Shown: positions 9,273-17,531, counted from the stretch's first letter. The stretch: DNA of 64,000 nt from Salinicola socius (GCF_001937195.1 NZ_MSDO01000005.1:124001-188000); one strand, 5' to 3'. Program-made: numbers and translations. Notes: a model not told the origin generated them from the letters alone.

Positions 9273-9296
9273 AACGCCCACCGATCGGTGGGCGTT
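9273..9296 (-). terminator. intrinsic terminator of the pfpI-like gene (possibly bidirectional)
   Basis: A perfect 24-bp palindrome built on AACGCCCACCG. On the minus strand it is followed by a TTTTTGTG tract, so it should terminate the DJ-1/PfpI gene that ends 24 nt earlier. It also separates that gene from the downstream App1-like gene. Confidence 0.8.
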
Positions 9297-9319
9297 CGTT
9301 TCGACGTCGAGAACGACGA

Positions 9320-9883
9320 TCAGGCGTGCTGATGGCTATGACGGCCTTCCGCCACTTCTTCCAGCAGCTTGCTGTTGAAGTCGTCGAGATCCTTCGGCGT
9401 GCGGCTGGTGACCAGGCCGGCATCGACCACGACCGATTCGTCGAACCACTTGGCACCTGCGTTCTTCAGATCCTGGGCGACGGACGGGACGGATGTCATC
9501 TTGCGCCCTTCGACGACACCAGCGTTGATCAGGATCCAGGGGGCGTGGCAGATCGCAGCGACCGGCTTGCCCGCTTCGAAGAAGTGTCTGACGAACGTCA
9601 GTGCGTCCTCGTTGAGGCGCAGTGTGTCCGGGTTGAACAGACCGCCGGGCAGGAGCAGCGCGTGATAGTCGGCGGCGCTGGCGTCGCTGAGACTCTTGTC
9701 CGCTTCGTAGGTGTCGCCCCAATCCGTTTCGGCCCAGGCGCGAATGCCCTTGCCGTCCGGCGTGATGACATGCGTTTCGACGCCCTGGCCTTGCAGCGCA
9801 GCGCGGGGAGACGCCAGTTCGGACTCCTCGAAGCCATCGGCGGCGAGGATTGCGACACGTTTGCCGTTGAGTTGCTGAGCCAT
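9320..9883 (-). CDS. DJ-1/PfpI-family protease/deglycase-like protein
   Basis: A 187-residue protein of the PfpI/YhbO branch of the DJ-1 superfamily. Members act as stress-induced cytosolic deglycases, proteases or chaperones. The start ATG at 9883 has a clear GGGAGGT box. Visible hallmarks are VAILAADGFEESEL at the N-terminus (the conserved Glu of the active site) and the nucleophile-elbow Cys-His in AAICHAPW near residue 106. The catalytic triad partner would be the Asp/Glu in the later WFDESVV region. A 13-bp tandem duplication lies in its 5' leader (9898-9923). Confidence 0.88.
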   Translation of the reverse strand: MAQQLNGKRVAILAADGFEESELASPRAALQGQGVETHVITPDGKGIRAWAETDWGDTYEADKSLSDASAADYHALLLPGGLFNPDTLRLNEDALTFVRHFFEAGKPVAAICHAPWILINAGVVEGRKMTSVPSVAQDLKNAGAKWFDESVVVDAGLVTSRTPKDLDDFNSKLLEEVAEGRHSHQHA

Positions 9884-9897
9884 CTTGACCTCCCAGT

Positions 9898-9930
9898 CTT
9901 GATAAATCGGCTTGATAAATCGGCTTGATG
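9898..9930. repeat. 13-bp tandem duplication in the 5' leader of the pfpI-like gene
   Basis: CTTGATAAATCGG occurs perfectly twice (9898-9910 and 9911-9923), followed by a decayed third partial unit. It lies directly upstream of the ribosome-binding site of the gene starting at 9883. Confidence 0.8.
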
Positions 9931-10111
9931 TTTCGATGAATGGCAAGCCCATGGGCCTTCCCGGTCCATGTCTCGGCTTACCCAAGGAGTTTGGGATAGG
10001 CTGGGCAAAGTTCAAGGGAAACCGGTACTTTCGGTGCCTCGGCTTTGCGCTGAGTCAATAACCCATGGGTGGTAGCCTCTCGATGGCAGCGAGGTCACAA
10101 GGAAGCAGACG

Positions 10112-11632
10112 ATGGATGGGGTATCAGCGGGATGGCTGCAGTCGGGTACCGGCCTTGCCGCAGCCATGGCGATCGGATTGGTGGCGGTGGTGCTGTGTCT
10201 GGCGCTGCTGTGGCAGCGCCGGCACGACTCGCGCCAGCGGGAAGTCCTTGAGTCACGACTGCAGGCCAGCGAGACACGCTGCCTGCGGCTGGAGCAGGAA
10301 CTGGCGCAGAGCGACGCTCAGCAGGACGACCTGCGCGAGCGTCAGGCACAACTGGAGCAGCAGCTCGGCACCCGCGAACAGCAGATTGAGGCGCTCAACG
10401 AGCGCCTGGCGACACTACGCGAGCAGTATGGCCGGTTGGAGACCCGCCACGAGCAGCAGCAGAATCAGCATGCGGAACAGCTCCAGCTGCTGGAGCAGGC
10501 GAAGACGCGGATGGGACACGAATTCGAGTCCCTCGCCGGGCGCATTTTCGACGAGCGCCAGCGCGCCTACAGCGCACAGAGCCGGGACAGTCTGGAAGCG
10601 CTGCTGAAACCGTTTCGCGAACAGGTCAGCGGTTTTCGTCAGCGTCTCGAGGAGATCCACGGTCAGGAAGTGCGCGAGCGCACCACGCTCAAGGTGCAGA
10701 TCGATCAACTGGCCCTGCTCAATCGCCAGATCACCGAGGAGGCCGCCAGTCTCACCCGTGCGCTCAAGGGCGACAAGAAGATGCAGGGCAACTGGGGCGA
10801 GATGATGCTCGAGTCGGTGCTGGAGCGCTCCGGTCTGCGTCGGGATATCGAGTATCGCCGCGAAGTCTCGATCGACGGCGAGCACGGGCGTCAGCGTCCG
10901 GATGCGATCATCTATCTGCCCGACGACAAGCACCTGATCGTCGATGCCAAGGTCTCGCTCAACGCCTACGTGCGCTACGTCAACGCGGAGGAGGATAGCG
11001 AGCGCGAACAGGCGTTGCGCGCCCACGTGCAGGCGGTGAGAAGCCATATCGATGCGCTGTCCGGGCGCGACTATCCGCACTTGCCCGGGCTACGCTCGCC
11101 GGATTTCGTGTTCCTGTTCATGCCGGTGGAGCCGGCGTTCGCCGTTGCCTTCCAGCACGACGAGACGCTGTTTCAGGATGCCTTCTCGCGCGACATCATC
11201 GTGGTGACGCCAACCACGCTGCTGGCCAGCCTGCGCACGGTGGCGAGCCTGTGGAATCTGGAGCGTCAGAACGAGAACGCCAGGCACATCGCCGAGCGCG
11301 CCGGCAAGCTGCTCGACAAGTTCCAGGGTTTCGTCTCCAGTCTAGAGGACGTGGGTCGGCATCTGGGGCGGGCCCAGGTCAGCTACGAGCAGGCCATGGG
11401 GCGACTGTCGACCGGGCAGGGCAGCCTGGTCGGCCAGGCGCTGGCGCTCAACAAGCTGGGCGTGCGGATGAAGCGCGATCTGCCTTCGCACCTGACTCGG
11501 GATGTGGATGCCGATGTTGAAAACGAACAGGGCGAAAACGAACAGGGCGAAAACGAGCCGGGCGAACCGCAAGGCGACGAAGAATCGCAAAAGAGCAGTG
11601 ACGCCGCCCGCGATGACGATTCTGCCCCGTGA
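10112..11632 (+). CDS. rmuC: DNA recombination protein RmuC
   Basis: RmuC limits inversions between short inverted repeats. It is a membrane-anchored coiled-coil protein with a restriction-endonuclease-like core. The 506-residue product has one N-terminal membrane helix (about 13-30), a long Gln/Glu/Arg-rich coiled coil (about 40-165), and the RmuC domain (about 190-440) including GNWGEMML, the YLPDDKHLIVDAK stretch with the nuclease-like Asp/Lys, and FLFMPVEPAF. The acidic C-terminal tail (about 465-506) contains three tandem ENEQG units from a 15-bp DNA repeat and is likely disordered. The ATG at 10112 follows a weak AAGCAGACG leader. Confidence 0.92.
   Translation: MDGVSAGWLQSGTGLAAAMAIGLVAVVLCLALLWQRRHDSRQREVLESRLQASETRCLRLEQELAQSDAQQDDLRERQAQLEQQLGTREQQIEALNERLATLREQYGRLETRHEQQQNQHAEQLQLLEQAKTRMGHEFESLAGRIFDERQRAYSAQSRDSLEALLKPFREQVSGFRQRLEEIHGQEVRERTTLKVQIDQLALLNRQITEEAASLTRALKGDKKMQGNWGEMMLESVLERSGLRRDIEYRREVSIDGEHGRQRPDAIIYLPDDKHLIVDAKVSLNAYVRYVNAEEDSEREQALRAHVQAVRSHIDALSGRDYPHLPGLRSPDFVFLFMPVEPAFAVAFQHDETLFQDAFSRDIIVVTPTTLLASLRTVASLWNLERQNENARHIAERAGKLLDKFQGFVSSLEDVGRHLGRAQVSYEQAMGRLSTGQGSLVGQALALNKLGVRMKRDLPSHLTRDVDADVENEQGENEQGENEPGEPQGDEESQKSSDAARDDDSAP
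11519..11563 (+). repeat. 3 x 15-bp in-frame tandem repeat in the rmuC tail
   Basis: Two perfect copies of GAAAACGAACAGGGC and one diverged copy encode repeated ENEQG-type pentapeptides. The unit is a multiple of three, so copy-number change keeps the frame. Confidence 0.9.
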
Positions 11633-11638
11633 ACGCAA

Positions 11639-11662
11639 ACCGCCGCCCGGTTGGGCGGCGGT
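11639..11662. terminator. bidirectional terminator between rmuC and dps
   Basis: A perfect 10-bp stem (ACCGCCGCCC / GGGCGGCGGT) with a GGTT loop sits between the convergent rmuC and dps genes. On the minus strand it is followed by TTTGCG. It probably serves both genes. Confidence 0.7.
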
Positions 11663-11694
11663 CATCAACAGCGATCGGTTCGCGCGGAAGACGA

Positions 11695-12207
11695 TCAACC
11701 CAGATAGGCGTTGAGCATCCACACGGTCTTTTCCTGCTCGCGGATGTAGTCGCTGGCCAGTGACGCGGTGCCTTCGTCGTCGGCATCGCTGGCCTGGGAC
11801 AGCAGTTCGCGCTGGAGCTCGACCAGGACCTGAAAACCTTTCACCAGACCCTGCACGCACTGCTTGCCGTCGGAGACTTTCTTGTGTTCCTGGATCTGGG
11901 AAATCTTGGCGTAATCGCTGTAGGCGTGCAGCGGCTGATAGCCCAGCGTCAGAATGCGCTCGGCGACCTCGTCGACCTTGGTCAGCAGGTCGGTGTAGAT
12001 CTCCTCGAACTTGGCATGGAGCTCGAAGAACTGCTCGCCCTTGACGTTCCAGTGGTAGCCGCGCGTGTTCATGTAGAACACCTGGTAGTTGGCCAGCAAC
12101 CCGTTGAGTTTTTCCGCGAGTTGTTCCGCACTGGATGGATGCAGGCCGATAGCGTTGGTGTCACCGCTGTCGGCAGCACCGGTATTGGAAACGGAGGCGT
12201 TGGACAT
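11695..12207 (-). CDS. dps: Dps-family DNA starvation/ferritin-like protein
   Basis: A 170-residue ferritin-like protein. Dps forms 12-mers that oxidise and store iron and protect DNA during starvation or peroxide stress. The ATG at 12207 has a GGGAGAG box; the longer open frame upstream is not conserved-looking. Diagnostic parts are YHWNVKG near residue 56 (the dimer-interface ferroxidase His), FFELHAKFEEIY near 64, and DEVAERI near 83 (ferroxidase acidic residues). The N-terminal 20 residues are a Ser/Ala/Thr-rich tail without the Lys cluster that in E. coli binds DNA, so DNA binding is uncertain. Confidence 0.9.
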   Translation of the reverse strand: MSNASVSNTGAADSGDTNAIGLHPSSAEQLAEKLNGLLANYQVFYMNTRGYHWNVKGEQFFELHAKFEEIYTDLLTKVDEVAERILTLGYQPLHAYSDYAKISQIQEHKKVSDGKQCVQGLVKGFQVLVELQRELLSQASDADDEGTASLASDYIREQEKTVWMLNAYLG

Positions 12208-12389
12208 GAAATCTCTCCCTGAATGTGCTGATGGGTAGTCTAACCGGGCGCCGCATCGAGACCCATCCAAGTGTCGGTATGGGGTGGATAGTATCGTTCT
12301 ATCATGTCGCGAGATGCCGCCCTGTCACTGGGATATCAGGGCGGCGAGCGGGAAAAGCAAGAGAAGCGGGCAAACGGGATGCCGCGCGG

Positions 12390-13526
12390 CTAGCGGGTGC
12401 CCACCTCCCACAGCCTGGCCAGCGTCCGCGCGCGATCGCTCAGCAATTCGGCGCAGCGCGCCAGAGCATCGTCCAGCGTGATCGGACCGTCCGCCAGCGC
12501 GAAGGCCGCGGTGACGCCGTGCTCGAACGCGGCCTGCCATTGCTCCCCCAGGCGTCCCGCCAGCACGACGGTGGGAACGCCGAAACGCTCGGCGCGGCGG
12601 GCGATGCCGATCGGCGTCTTGCCCGACAGGCTTTGACCATCGAGCTGTCCCTCACCGGTAATCACCCAGTCGGCCTCGGCGAGCAGATCGTCGAAGCCGA
12701 CCTGGTCCATTACCAGCTCGATGCCGGGACGCAGCGTGGCGCCGAGAAAGGCCCGGGCCGCAAAACCCATGCCGCCCGCGGCACCGGCGCCGGGCAGTTC
12801 GCGAAAATCCTCGCCCAGAGCGTCGGCCGCGTGATCGGCGAAATGCGACAGCGCCCGGTCGAGGCGTTCGACATCGGCCGCGGTGGCGCCTTTCTGCGGG
12901 CCGAAGACGGCGCTGGCGCCGTGTGATCCCAGCAGCGGATTGTCGACGTCGACGGCGGTCCGCACTTCCAGCGAGGCCAGGCGAGGATCCAGGCCCTCGA
13001 GATCGAGGGTTGCCAGATCGCAAAGCGCGGCGCCACCCGGCGGGAGCGGCTGGCCTCGACTGTCGAGCAGTCGGGCCCCGAGCGCCGCCAGCATGCCGGC
13101 ACCGGCATCGTTGGTGGCACTGCCGCCCAGCGTCAGTACCAGCGAGCGAGCGCCGGCATCCAGCGCCGCCGTGATCAACTGACCGACACCGAAGGTGGTG
13201 CTGTAGAGCGCAGTACGCTCGTCACGCTTGAGCTGTTGCAAGCCACTCGCCTCGGCCAGCTCGACGAACGCGGTGTGCGATGCCTCGTGCCAACCCCACG
13301 CCGCCGTGGCTTCGCGCCCCAACGCATCCTGGACACTTGCCGTGCGGCGTTCGGCCCCGGTCGCTGCCAGCAGTGCATCGAGCGTGCCCTCGCCGCCATC
13401 GCCCATCGGACATTGATGCAGAATCGCGTCGGGCAGCTCCCGCTTCAGGCCGGCGGCGATGGCAGCGGCGGCGTCGCGGGCGGAGAGCGCATCCTTGAAG
13501 CTATCGGGGGCGATGACGATATTCAT
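12390..13526 (-). CDS. glycerate kinase (GarK/GlxK type)
   Basis: A 378-residue glycerate 2-kinase-family enzyme converting D-glycerate to phosphoglycerate. Signature stretches are IAPDSFKDALS at the N-terminus, CPMGDGGEGT near 42, LTLGGSATNDAG near 132 and GEGQLDGQSLSGKTP near 291. It is monocistronic here, convergent with nothing obvious, and divergent from the lipoprotein operon at 13748. It could feed glycerate made by 2-hydroxy-3-oxopropionate reductase-type enzymes, one candidate for which lies far away at 60871. Its TAG stop is inside a CTAG. Confidence 0.92.
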   Translation of the reverse strand: MNIVIAPDSFKDALSARDAAAAIAAGLKRELPDAILHQCPMGDGGEGTLDALLAATGAERRTASVQDALGREATAAWGWHEASHTAFVELAEASGLQQLKRDERTALYSTTFGVGQLITAALDAGARSLVLTLGGSATNDAGAGMLAALGARLLDSRGQPLPPGGAALCDLATLDLEGLDPRLASLEVRTAVDVDNPLLGSHGASAVFGPQKGATAADVERLDRALSHFADHAADALGEDFRELPGAGAAGGMGFAARAFLGATLRPGIELVMDQVGFDDLLAEADWVITGEGQLDGQSLSGKTPIGIARRAERFGVPTVVLAGRLGEQWQAAFEHGVTAAFALADGPITLDDALARCAELLSDRARTLARLWEVGTR

Positions 13527-13747
13527 GGCATTCTCGGCTGGGAGTGAATCGGAGCTCAGGGGTGACAGCGGTCAGCATAACGTCGTTCGCGGTTGGCGGC
13601 GACGGCTGGTCACGGCGCGGCGGTCGCGCGCTGACCGCCAGAGTATCGCTAACGTCGCCCGCCGGAAGTCGTGGCGATGAGCGTGGATCGAAGGGCGGGA
13701 AAATGCCATGCTGAACACTGTTCGCAATCCCCCGCGAGGATGCAGTC

Positions 13748-14332
13748 ATGAACGATCGACGATGCCGGTTTGGACGCTGGATAACGGTGTGTCTCGGGCT
13801 CGGTGTTCTGAGCGGTTGCCAGTCGATGGGGGCACCGGCTCCCACTTCGATGGCCGGTGGCAATGCCCTGCCGGCCGCCTGCCGCTGGCCTGCCAGCGGC
13901 GACTCGCTCGAGCGCCTGCGGGCGACACGGGACGCCCTCGAAAGCCAGGGTTACGCCATTCTCGATACCGACGCCACGCTGGGCCTGGTCAGCGCCGAGC
14001 GCAAGACGGCGCAGCCGGGTCTGGGGGCCGTGAACAGCCCGTTCGGGCGCACCGGCTTCTGGGGCGGTTTCGGTCTGGGTGGCCGCAATGGCTATTCACT
14101 GGGCGTGTTTCAGAATTTCGGCGGTGGCTACAACACCGATCCGGTACAGATCGAGCGCGTATCGGTGGTGACGCCGGATACGACCACCTTGGTCGATCGT
14201 GATTCGGTGGTGGTCGATTACAATGGTTATCTGATCGACGCGCGCAGCTATAACCAGCCTTCGTTCTGCCAGCAGCTGCACGACGATATCCAGTCTCGCC
14301 TGCAACGGCCTGCCCAGGGAGTCACGCCATGA
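13748..14332 (+). CDS. putative lipoprotein, unknown function (first gene of metal-export-like operon)
   Basis: A 194-residue protein with a lipoprotein signal: an Arg-rich n-region, a hydrophobic core and the lipobox LSGC near residue 24, so probably anchored to a membrane from the periplasmic side. The mature part has a DTDATLGLVSAERKT stretch, a Gly/Asn/Phe-rich low-complexity loop (about 95-130) and a C-terminal alpha/beta part. It contains no His-rich metal site. It shares the general shape (gene start, lipobox, a segment of the type 'tail ... ILDTD.TLG') with the next gene, suggesting the two are distant paralogues. Its stop overlaps the next start by 4 nt (ATGA). Confidence 0.7.
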   Translation: MNDRRCRFGRWITVCLGLGVLSGCQSMGAPAPTSMAGGNALPAACRWPASGDSLERLRATRDALESQGYAILDTDATLGLVSAERKTAQPGLGAVNSPFGRTGFWGGFGLGGRNGYSLGVFQNFGGGYNTDPVQIERVSVVTPDTTTLVDRDSVVVDYNGYLIDARSYNQPSFCQQLHDDIQSRLQRPAQGVTP

Positions 14333-14775
14333 CGCCTCGTGAACCGGCAACGCATCGCGACGCCACCTCCCGGCGATCCGGACTCCGGCAGGTCGCCGGG
14401 CTGAGCGTGCTGATCGGGTGTCTGCTGTTGAGCGCCTGCGCGGTATCGCCTCAGGCGCAACCCAGGAGCATCTCGGTGCAGGCCACGGCGCAAGAGACCC
14501 TCAAGGCGACGCTTTCGATGCTGGCCGAACGCGGGTTCGTGATTCGCCACGGTGACGGGAACCTGGGGCAGATCGATGCGGTGCTGGCGTCGCGCTCCGG
14601 CTACGAAGTTCATGCGCAGGTCACCAGTGGCGGCGAACGCCCTGCAGGCTTGGTGATGCAGAACGGTGATACCTATCTCACCTTGAGCGGTCGACGCGGC
14701 GGCCAACCGCTGGAGGCCGTGGAGCTCGATCCATTGTTCATCGATGTCCAGAATCGGTTGGGATTGTTGCCTTGA
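14329..14775 (+). CDS. putative lipoprotein, unknown function
   Basis: A 148-residue protein with a long basic N-terminus, a hydrophobic segment and the lipobox LSAC near residue 37. The mature domain (about 45-148) includes QATAQETLKATLSMLAERGF and DGNLGQIDAVLASRSGYEV, an arrangement seen in small periplasmic alpha/beta domains. No named family is recognised. Overlaps of 4 nt on both sides (ATGA upstream, TTGA downstream) show tight coupling with the first lipoprotein and with the DUF1007 gene. Confidence 0.68.
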   Translation: MTPREPATHRDATSRRSGLRQVAGLSVLIGCLLLSACAVSPQAQPRSISVQATAQETLKATLSMLAERGFVIRHGDGNLGQIDAVLASRSGYEVHAQVTSGGERPAGLVMQNGDTYLTLSGRRGGQPLEAVELDPLFIDVQNRLGLLP

Positions 14776-15458
14776 AAAAACGTTTGATGTTGCGTTGCTA
14801 CGGCTTGTTGGGATTGGGAATCGGCTTGTGTCTGGGAATGTCTTCGGCGGCGCAGGCGCATCCGCATGGCTGGGTCGACATGAGCGTCGAGGGGATCTTC
14901 GACGATCAGGGAAGCCTGACCGGGTTACGCCAGCGCTGGCGCATGGATCCGTTCTATAGCCAGGTAGTGATGGAGGAGATGGCGAACGTCGACGACGGTA
15001 CCAGCATGGCGCAACGCCTCGATGCGCTGGGCGTCGAGATTCGCAACAATCTCGCCACCCAGGACAATCTGACCCACATTGCGCTCGACGGACAGCCCGT
15101 GGCGCAGGGTGATGTCACCGATACCAATACCGACTATCGCGATGACCGGCTGATCTTCGAGTTCGTGCTGCCGCTGGCGGCACCGCAGGCGTTGGCCGGC
15201 CACACCCTGAGTTACCGGATCTTCGATCCCACCTATTACATCGAGATGGTTCACGAGGCCACTGAAGATGGTTCCCAGCCGCGGCCGGAGGCGTTGACGC
15301 TCGATCATCCGCCCGCCGGCTGCACCACCCATATCGCCAAGCCGAAACCGGATCCCCAGAAGGTGATGGAAGCGTCGATGCTGGACAAGAGCGAGTCGGG
15401 CGAACCGAACCTGGGTCGCTTCTTCGCCGAAACCGGAGAGATCACGTGCCCGGCCTGA
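14772..15458 (+). CDS. DUF1007 periplasmic protein, partner of NicO-type exporter
   Basis: A 228-residue secreted protein. It has a KKR n-region and hydrophobic core, with likely cleavage after AQA near residue 29, which leaves a mature N-terminus beginning HPHGWVDM. That His-x-His start is typical of DUF1007 proteins, which are encoded next to NicO/RcnA-type nickel/cobalt transporters and are presumed metal-handling factors. The start is a TTG at 14772 overlapping the upstream TGA. Its 3' end overlaps the GTG start of the transporter by 13 nt, so the four genes form one coupled operon. Confidence 0.82.
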   Translation: MKKRLMLRCYGLLGLGIGLCLGMSSAAQAHPHGWVDMSVEGIFDDQGSLTGLRQRWRMDPFYSQVVMEEMANVDDGTSMAQRLDALGVEIRNNLATQDNLTHIALDGQPVAQGDVTDTNTDYRDDRLIFEFVLPLAAPQALAGHTLSYRIFDPTYYIEMVHEATEDGSQPRPEALTLDHPPAGCTTHIAKPKPDPQKVMEASMLDKSESGEPNLGRFFAETGEITCPA

Positions 15459-16606
15459 ACGCGACGCTGAGATTTCTGATCCCGCTGGCACTGCTGGGCG
15501 CGATCGCCGCCGCGGGATATTCGCTGGGCTGGTGGCAACACGTTGCGGTGCAGATCGTCTACTGGCAGGGCAAGTTCTACCACGCCCTGATCGAAGCGGT
15601 CACCGCGCTGAATCGCGCACCGAGCGCCACGACCTGGAGCGTTCTGCTCGGGGTGAGCTTCGGCTACGGCGTCTTTCACGCGGCGGGGCCGGGGCATGGC
15701 AAGGTGGTGTTGAGTACCTATCTGGCGTCTCAGGGCGGAGCCTGGCGGCGTGCGCTGGGCCTCTCCGTGCTGGCGGCCTTGCTGCAGGGCGTGATGGCGA
15801 TCGCGATCATCGGCGTGCTGGTGTTCGGTCTGGGGTGGCTGACCCGACAGGCGATGGGCAGTATCGATCAGGCGGAGTTGGCGAGTTTCGTGATCGTCGC
15901 GCTGGTGGGGTTGTGGCTCTGCGTGCGCTCGCTACGGCGACTGTGGCGCGCCCGTCATGCTGTCGCAGCTCACGCGCCGACAGCCACCGAACCCCGCGTG
16001 ACGCCGAACTTCTCGTCGGTGTCGGCGTGGTCCGCAGCGCCGACACCGAGCCAGGGCGCGCTGGATGGAGCGTCGCCCGCGCAGCGACACTCTCCCGGCG
16101 CCTCTCCCGGTGCACACTGCGGCTGCGGCCATGATCATCATATCGACCCGCGTGAGGTCGGTGACTGGCGGGTCGCGCTGTTGACGGTGCTGTCGATCGG
16201 TATTCGCCCCTGTAGTGGCGCGGTGCTGCTGCTGGGGGCGGCGGCGCTGCTCGATCAGTTCGGCAAAGGCGTCGTCGCGGTGCTGGCGATGTCGCTGGGA
16301 ACGGCGCTGACCGTCTCCTCGCTGGCACTGCTCAGCGTGCTGGCGCGGGACTGGGTCCAGCGCCATCTCAAGCCCGCCACGGGCGGCGGACAGTGGCAGG
16401 CGTGGGTCGGGCTCGCGGGTGGGGCGCTGATACTGATGTTGGGGCTATCGTTGACGCTGGCCCAGTGGCAGCGTGGCCCGGCCGCCGCGCCACCCATGCT
16501 CGGTGCACCTGCCGCGCAGCAGGCGCAATCCCCGCGTGGACCGTTCGGATCCGTGCCCATCCAATCGGCCACGTCCAAACCGACGCGAGGCCGAGAGATT
16601 CCCTAG
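15446..16606 (+). CDS. NicO/RcnA-family nickel/cobalt exporter
   Basis: A 386-residue inner-membrane protein of the NicO family, with about six or more membrane helices. Key sites are HAAGPGHGK near residue 77, a cytosolic or periplasmic loop (about 170-235) that is Ala/Ser/Pro-rich and ends in a Cys/His cluster CGCGHDHH near 228, and GIRPCSG near 251. These are the metal-path motifs of RcnA-like exporters. The C-terminal tail after residue 355 is Pro/Gln-rich. GTG start overlapping the DUF1007 gene. The TAG stop lies in the CTAG that bounds the repeat element at 16603. Metal specificity cannot be read from sequence. Confidence 0.87.
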   Translation: MPGLNATLRFLIPLALLGAIAAAGYSLGWWQHVAVQIVYWQGKFYHALIEAVTALNRAPSATTWSVLLGVSFGYGVFHAAGPGHGKVVLSTYLASQGGAWRRALGLSVLAALLQGVMAIAIIGVLVFGLGWLTRQAMGSIDQAELASFVIVALVGLWLCVRSLRRLWRARHAVAAHAPTATEPRVTPNFSSVSAWSAAPTPSQGALDGASPAQRHSPGASPGAHCGCGHDHHIDPREVGDWRVALLTVLSIGIRPCSGAVLLLGAAALLDQFGKGVVAVLAMSLGTALTVSSLALLSVLARDWVQRHLKPATGGGQWQAWVGLAGGALILMLGLSLTLAQWQRGPAAAPPMLGAPAAQQAQSPRGPFGSVPIQSATSKPTRGREIP

Positions 16607-16749
16607 GTTCCGTCTGAAAAATCGACGAGCGACGGCCAGACCGGGGCCCGTAGCCAAGGCAAAAATCGATGAAGGCGGACCGGGCTGGCGTACCAGCCGA
16701 TTTTCAACACCGTATGGGCGAGCGCAGGCAGTTTTCAGCCGGTGCCTAG
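16603..16749. mobile_element. MITE-like element, family A, copy 1 (CTAG-bounded)
   Basis: A 139-bp non-coding element (16607-16745) flanked on both sides by CTAG. Just inside are imperfect terminal inverted repeats: GTTCCGTCTGAAAA on the left and the complement of GCACCGGCTGAAAA on the right. The interior matches copy 2 at 39576-39766 nearly base for base. The left CTAG contains the rcnA-like stop and the right CTAG contains the stop of the opposing HIT gene. The 4-bp duplication fits the YTAR target preference of the IS5 subgroup, but no transposase is present here. Confidence 0.8.
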
Positions 16750-17171
16750 CGTACGACGCCGGCGTCGCTCGCCAATCGAGCGATCTCCTCGCGGCGCTGC
16801 TCGAGCGCTTCAGCGTCATAGGTCTCCGCGCTGCCCTGGCCCCAGACCGGCCCGGGCCAGGCGGCATCATCCTGGAAGCGCACGATCAGGTGAACATGGA
16901 GCTGCGGCACCTGATTGCCGAGCGTGGCGATGTTCAGCTTGTCGCCGCCGTAGTGGCGCATCATCGCCTGCCCCAGTTGGCTCGCTTCCTGCCATAGCGT
17001 CGCCTGTTCGTCGGTGCCAAGTTCATAGACTTCGACGACCCGCTCGCGCTGCGGAATCAGAATCACCCAGGGGTAGCGGGCATCCCGACTCAGGCGGACC
17101 TGGCACAACGCTAGATCGATGATGTGGACGCTGTCCTGCTGCAGGCGCGAGTCGAGGGTGAAGTTGGGCAT
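16746..17171 (-). CDS. HIT-domain protein (Gln-x-His-x-His variant)
   Basis: A 141-residue HIT-family nucleotide hydrolase/transferase-like protein. The ATG at 17171 has a GGAGG box. The C-terminal HIT motif reads QLHVHLIVR, so against the canonical H-x-H-x-H-x-x the first His is Gln while the nucleophilic middle His and the last His remain. An upstream RYPWVILIPQR block forms the base-binding strand. Substrate unknown; relatives with this variant are common in gammaproteobacteria. The stop codon is provided by the right CTAG of the adjacent MITE-like element. Confidence 0.85.
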   Translation of the reverse strand: MPNFTLDSRLQQDSVHIIDLALCQVRLSRDARYPWVILIPQRERVVEVYELGTDEQATLWQEASQLGQAMMRHYGGDKLNIATLGNQVPQLHVHLIVRFQDDAAWPGPVWGQGSAETYDAEALEQRREEIARLASDAGVVR

Positions 17172-17310
17172 GCGGCCTCCGGGTGAGAACGATGAATGAC
17201 GGGAAAATGTCAGGTCCAGAATCGCTGACGGCGAGTCGGCGAACGGTAGCAGTTTAGACGCCAAATCCGGCAGTTAGACAAGTTGTCGTACGCCTTTTCG
17301 CGACTCTCTG

Positions 17311-17317
17311 CTACCTT
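17311..17317 (+). promoter_or_regulatory. possible sigma-S-type -10 for the entericidin-like gene
   Basis: CTACCTT preceded by TCTG resembles the extended CTAYACTT -10 favoured by RpoS, 76 nt before the start codon. E. coli ecnB is RpoS-dependent, which makes this plausible. No experimental support. Confidence 0.3.
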
Positions 17318-17392
17318 GATGACAGGCCGATAACAAAACGGCCCGGATGAGCCACGCATTCATCCGCCCAAACCGTTAAGGAGGACGACACC

Positions 17393-17524
17393 ATGAAACG
17401 CCTGATTGCTTTCTCTCTGTTCGCACTGTTCAGTGCCGGTATCCTGGCGGGCTGCAACACCGTCGATGGCGCTGGCAAGGACATCGAGAGCGGTGGCGAA
17501 GCCGTACAAGACGCCGCTAGCTGA
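17393..17524 (+). CDS. entericidin EcnA/B-family small lipoprotein
   Basis: A 43-residue lipoprotein starting at an ATG behind a strong AAGGAGG box. It has an MKRLIAFS n-region, a hydrophobic core, the lipobox LAGC at residue 18-21, and a short mature chain NTVDGAGKDIESGGEAVQ. The GAGKDIE..G motif is the entericidin signature. In enterobacteria EcnA/EcnB form an antidote/bacteriolytic lipoprotein pair; here only one gene is present, so a toxin-antidote role is not supported. A good intrinsic terminator follows, making it monocistronic. Confidence 0.85.
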   Translation: MKRLIAFSLFALFSAGILAGCNTVDGAGKDIESGGEAVQDAAS

Positions 17525-17531
17525 GTTCGCG

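Noticed and set aside
17393-17524. Toxin-antitoxin (EcnA/EcnB) pair
   Set aside because: Only one entericidin-like ORF is present; the flanks hold no second small lipoprotein.
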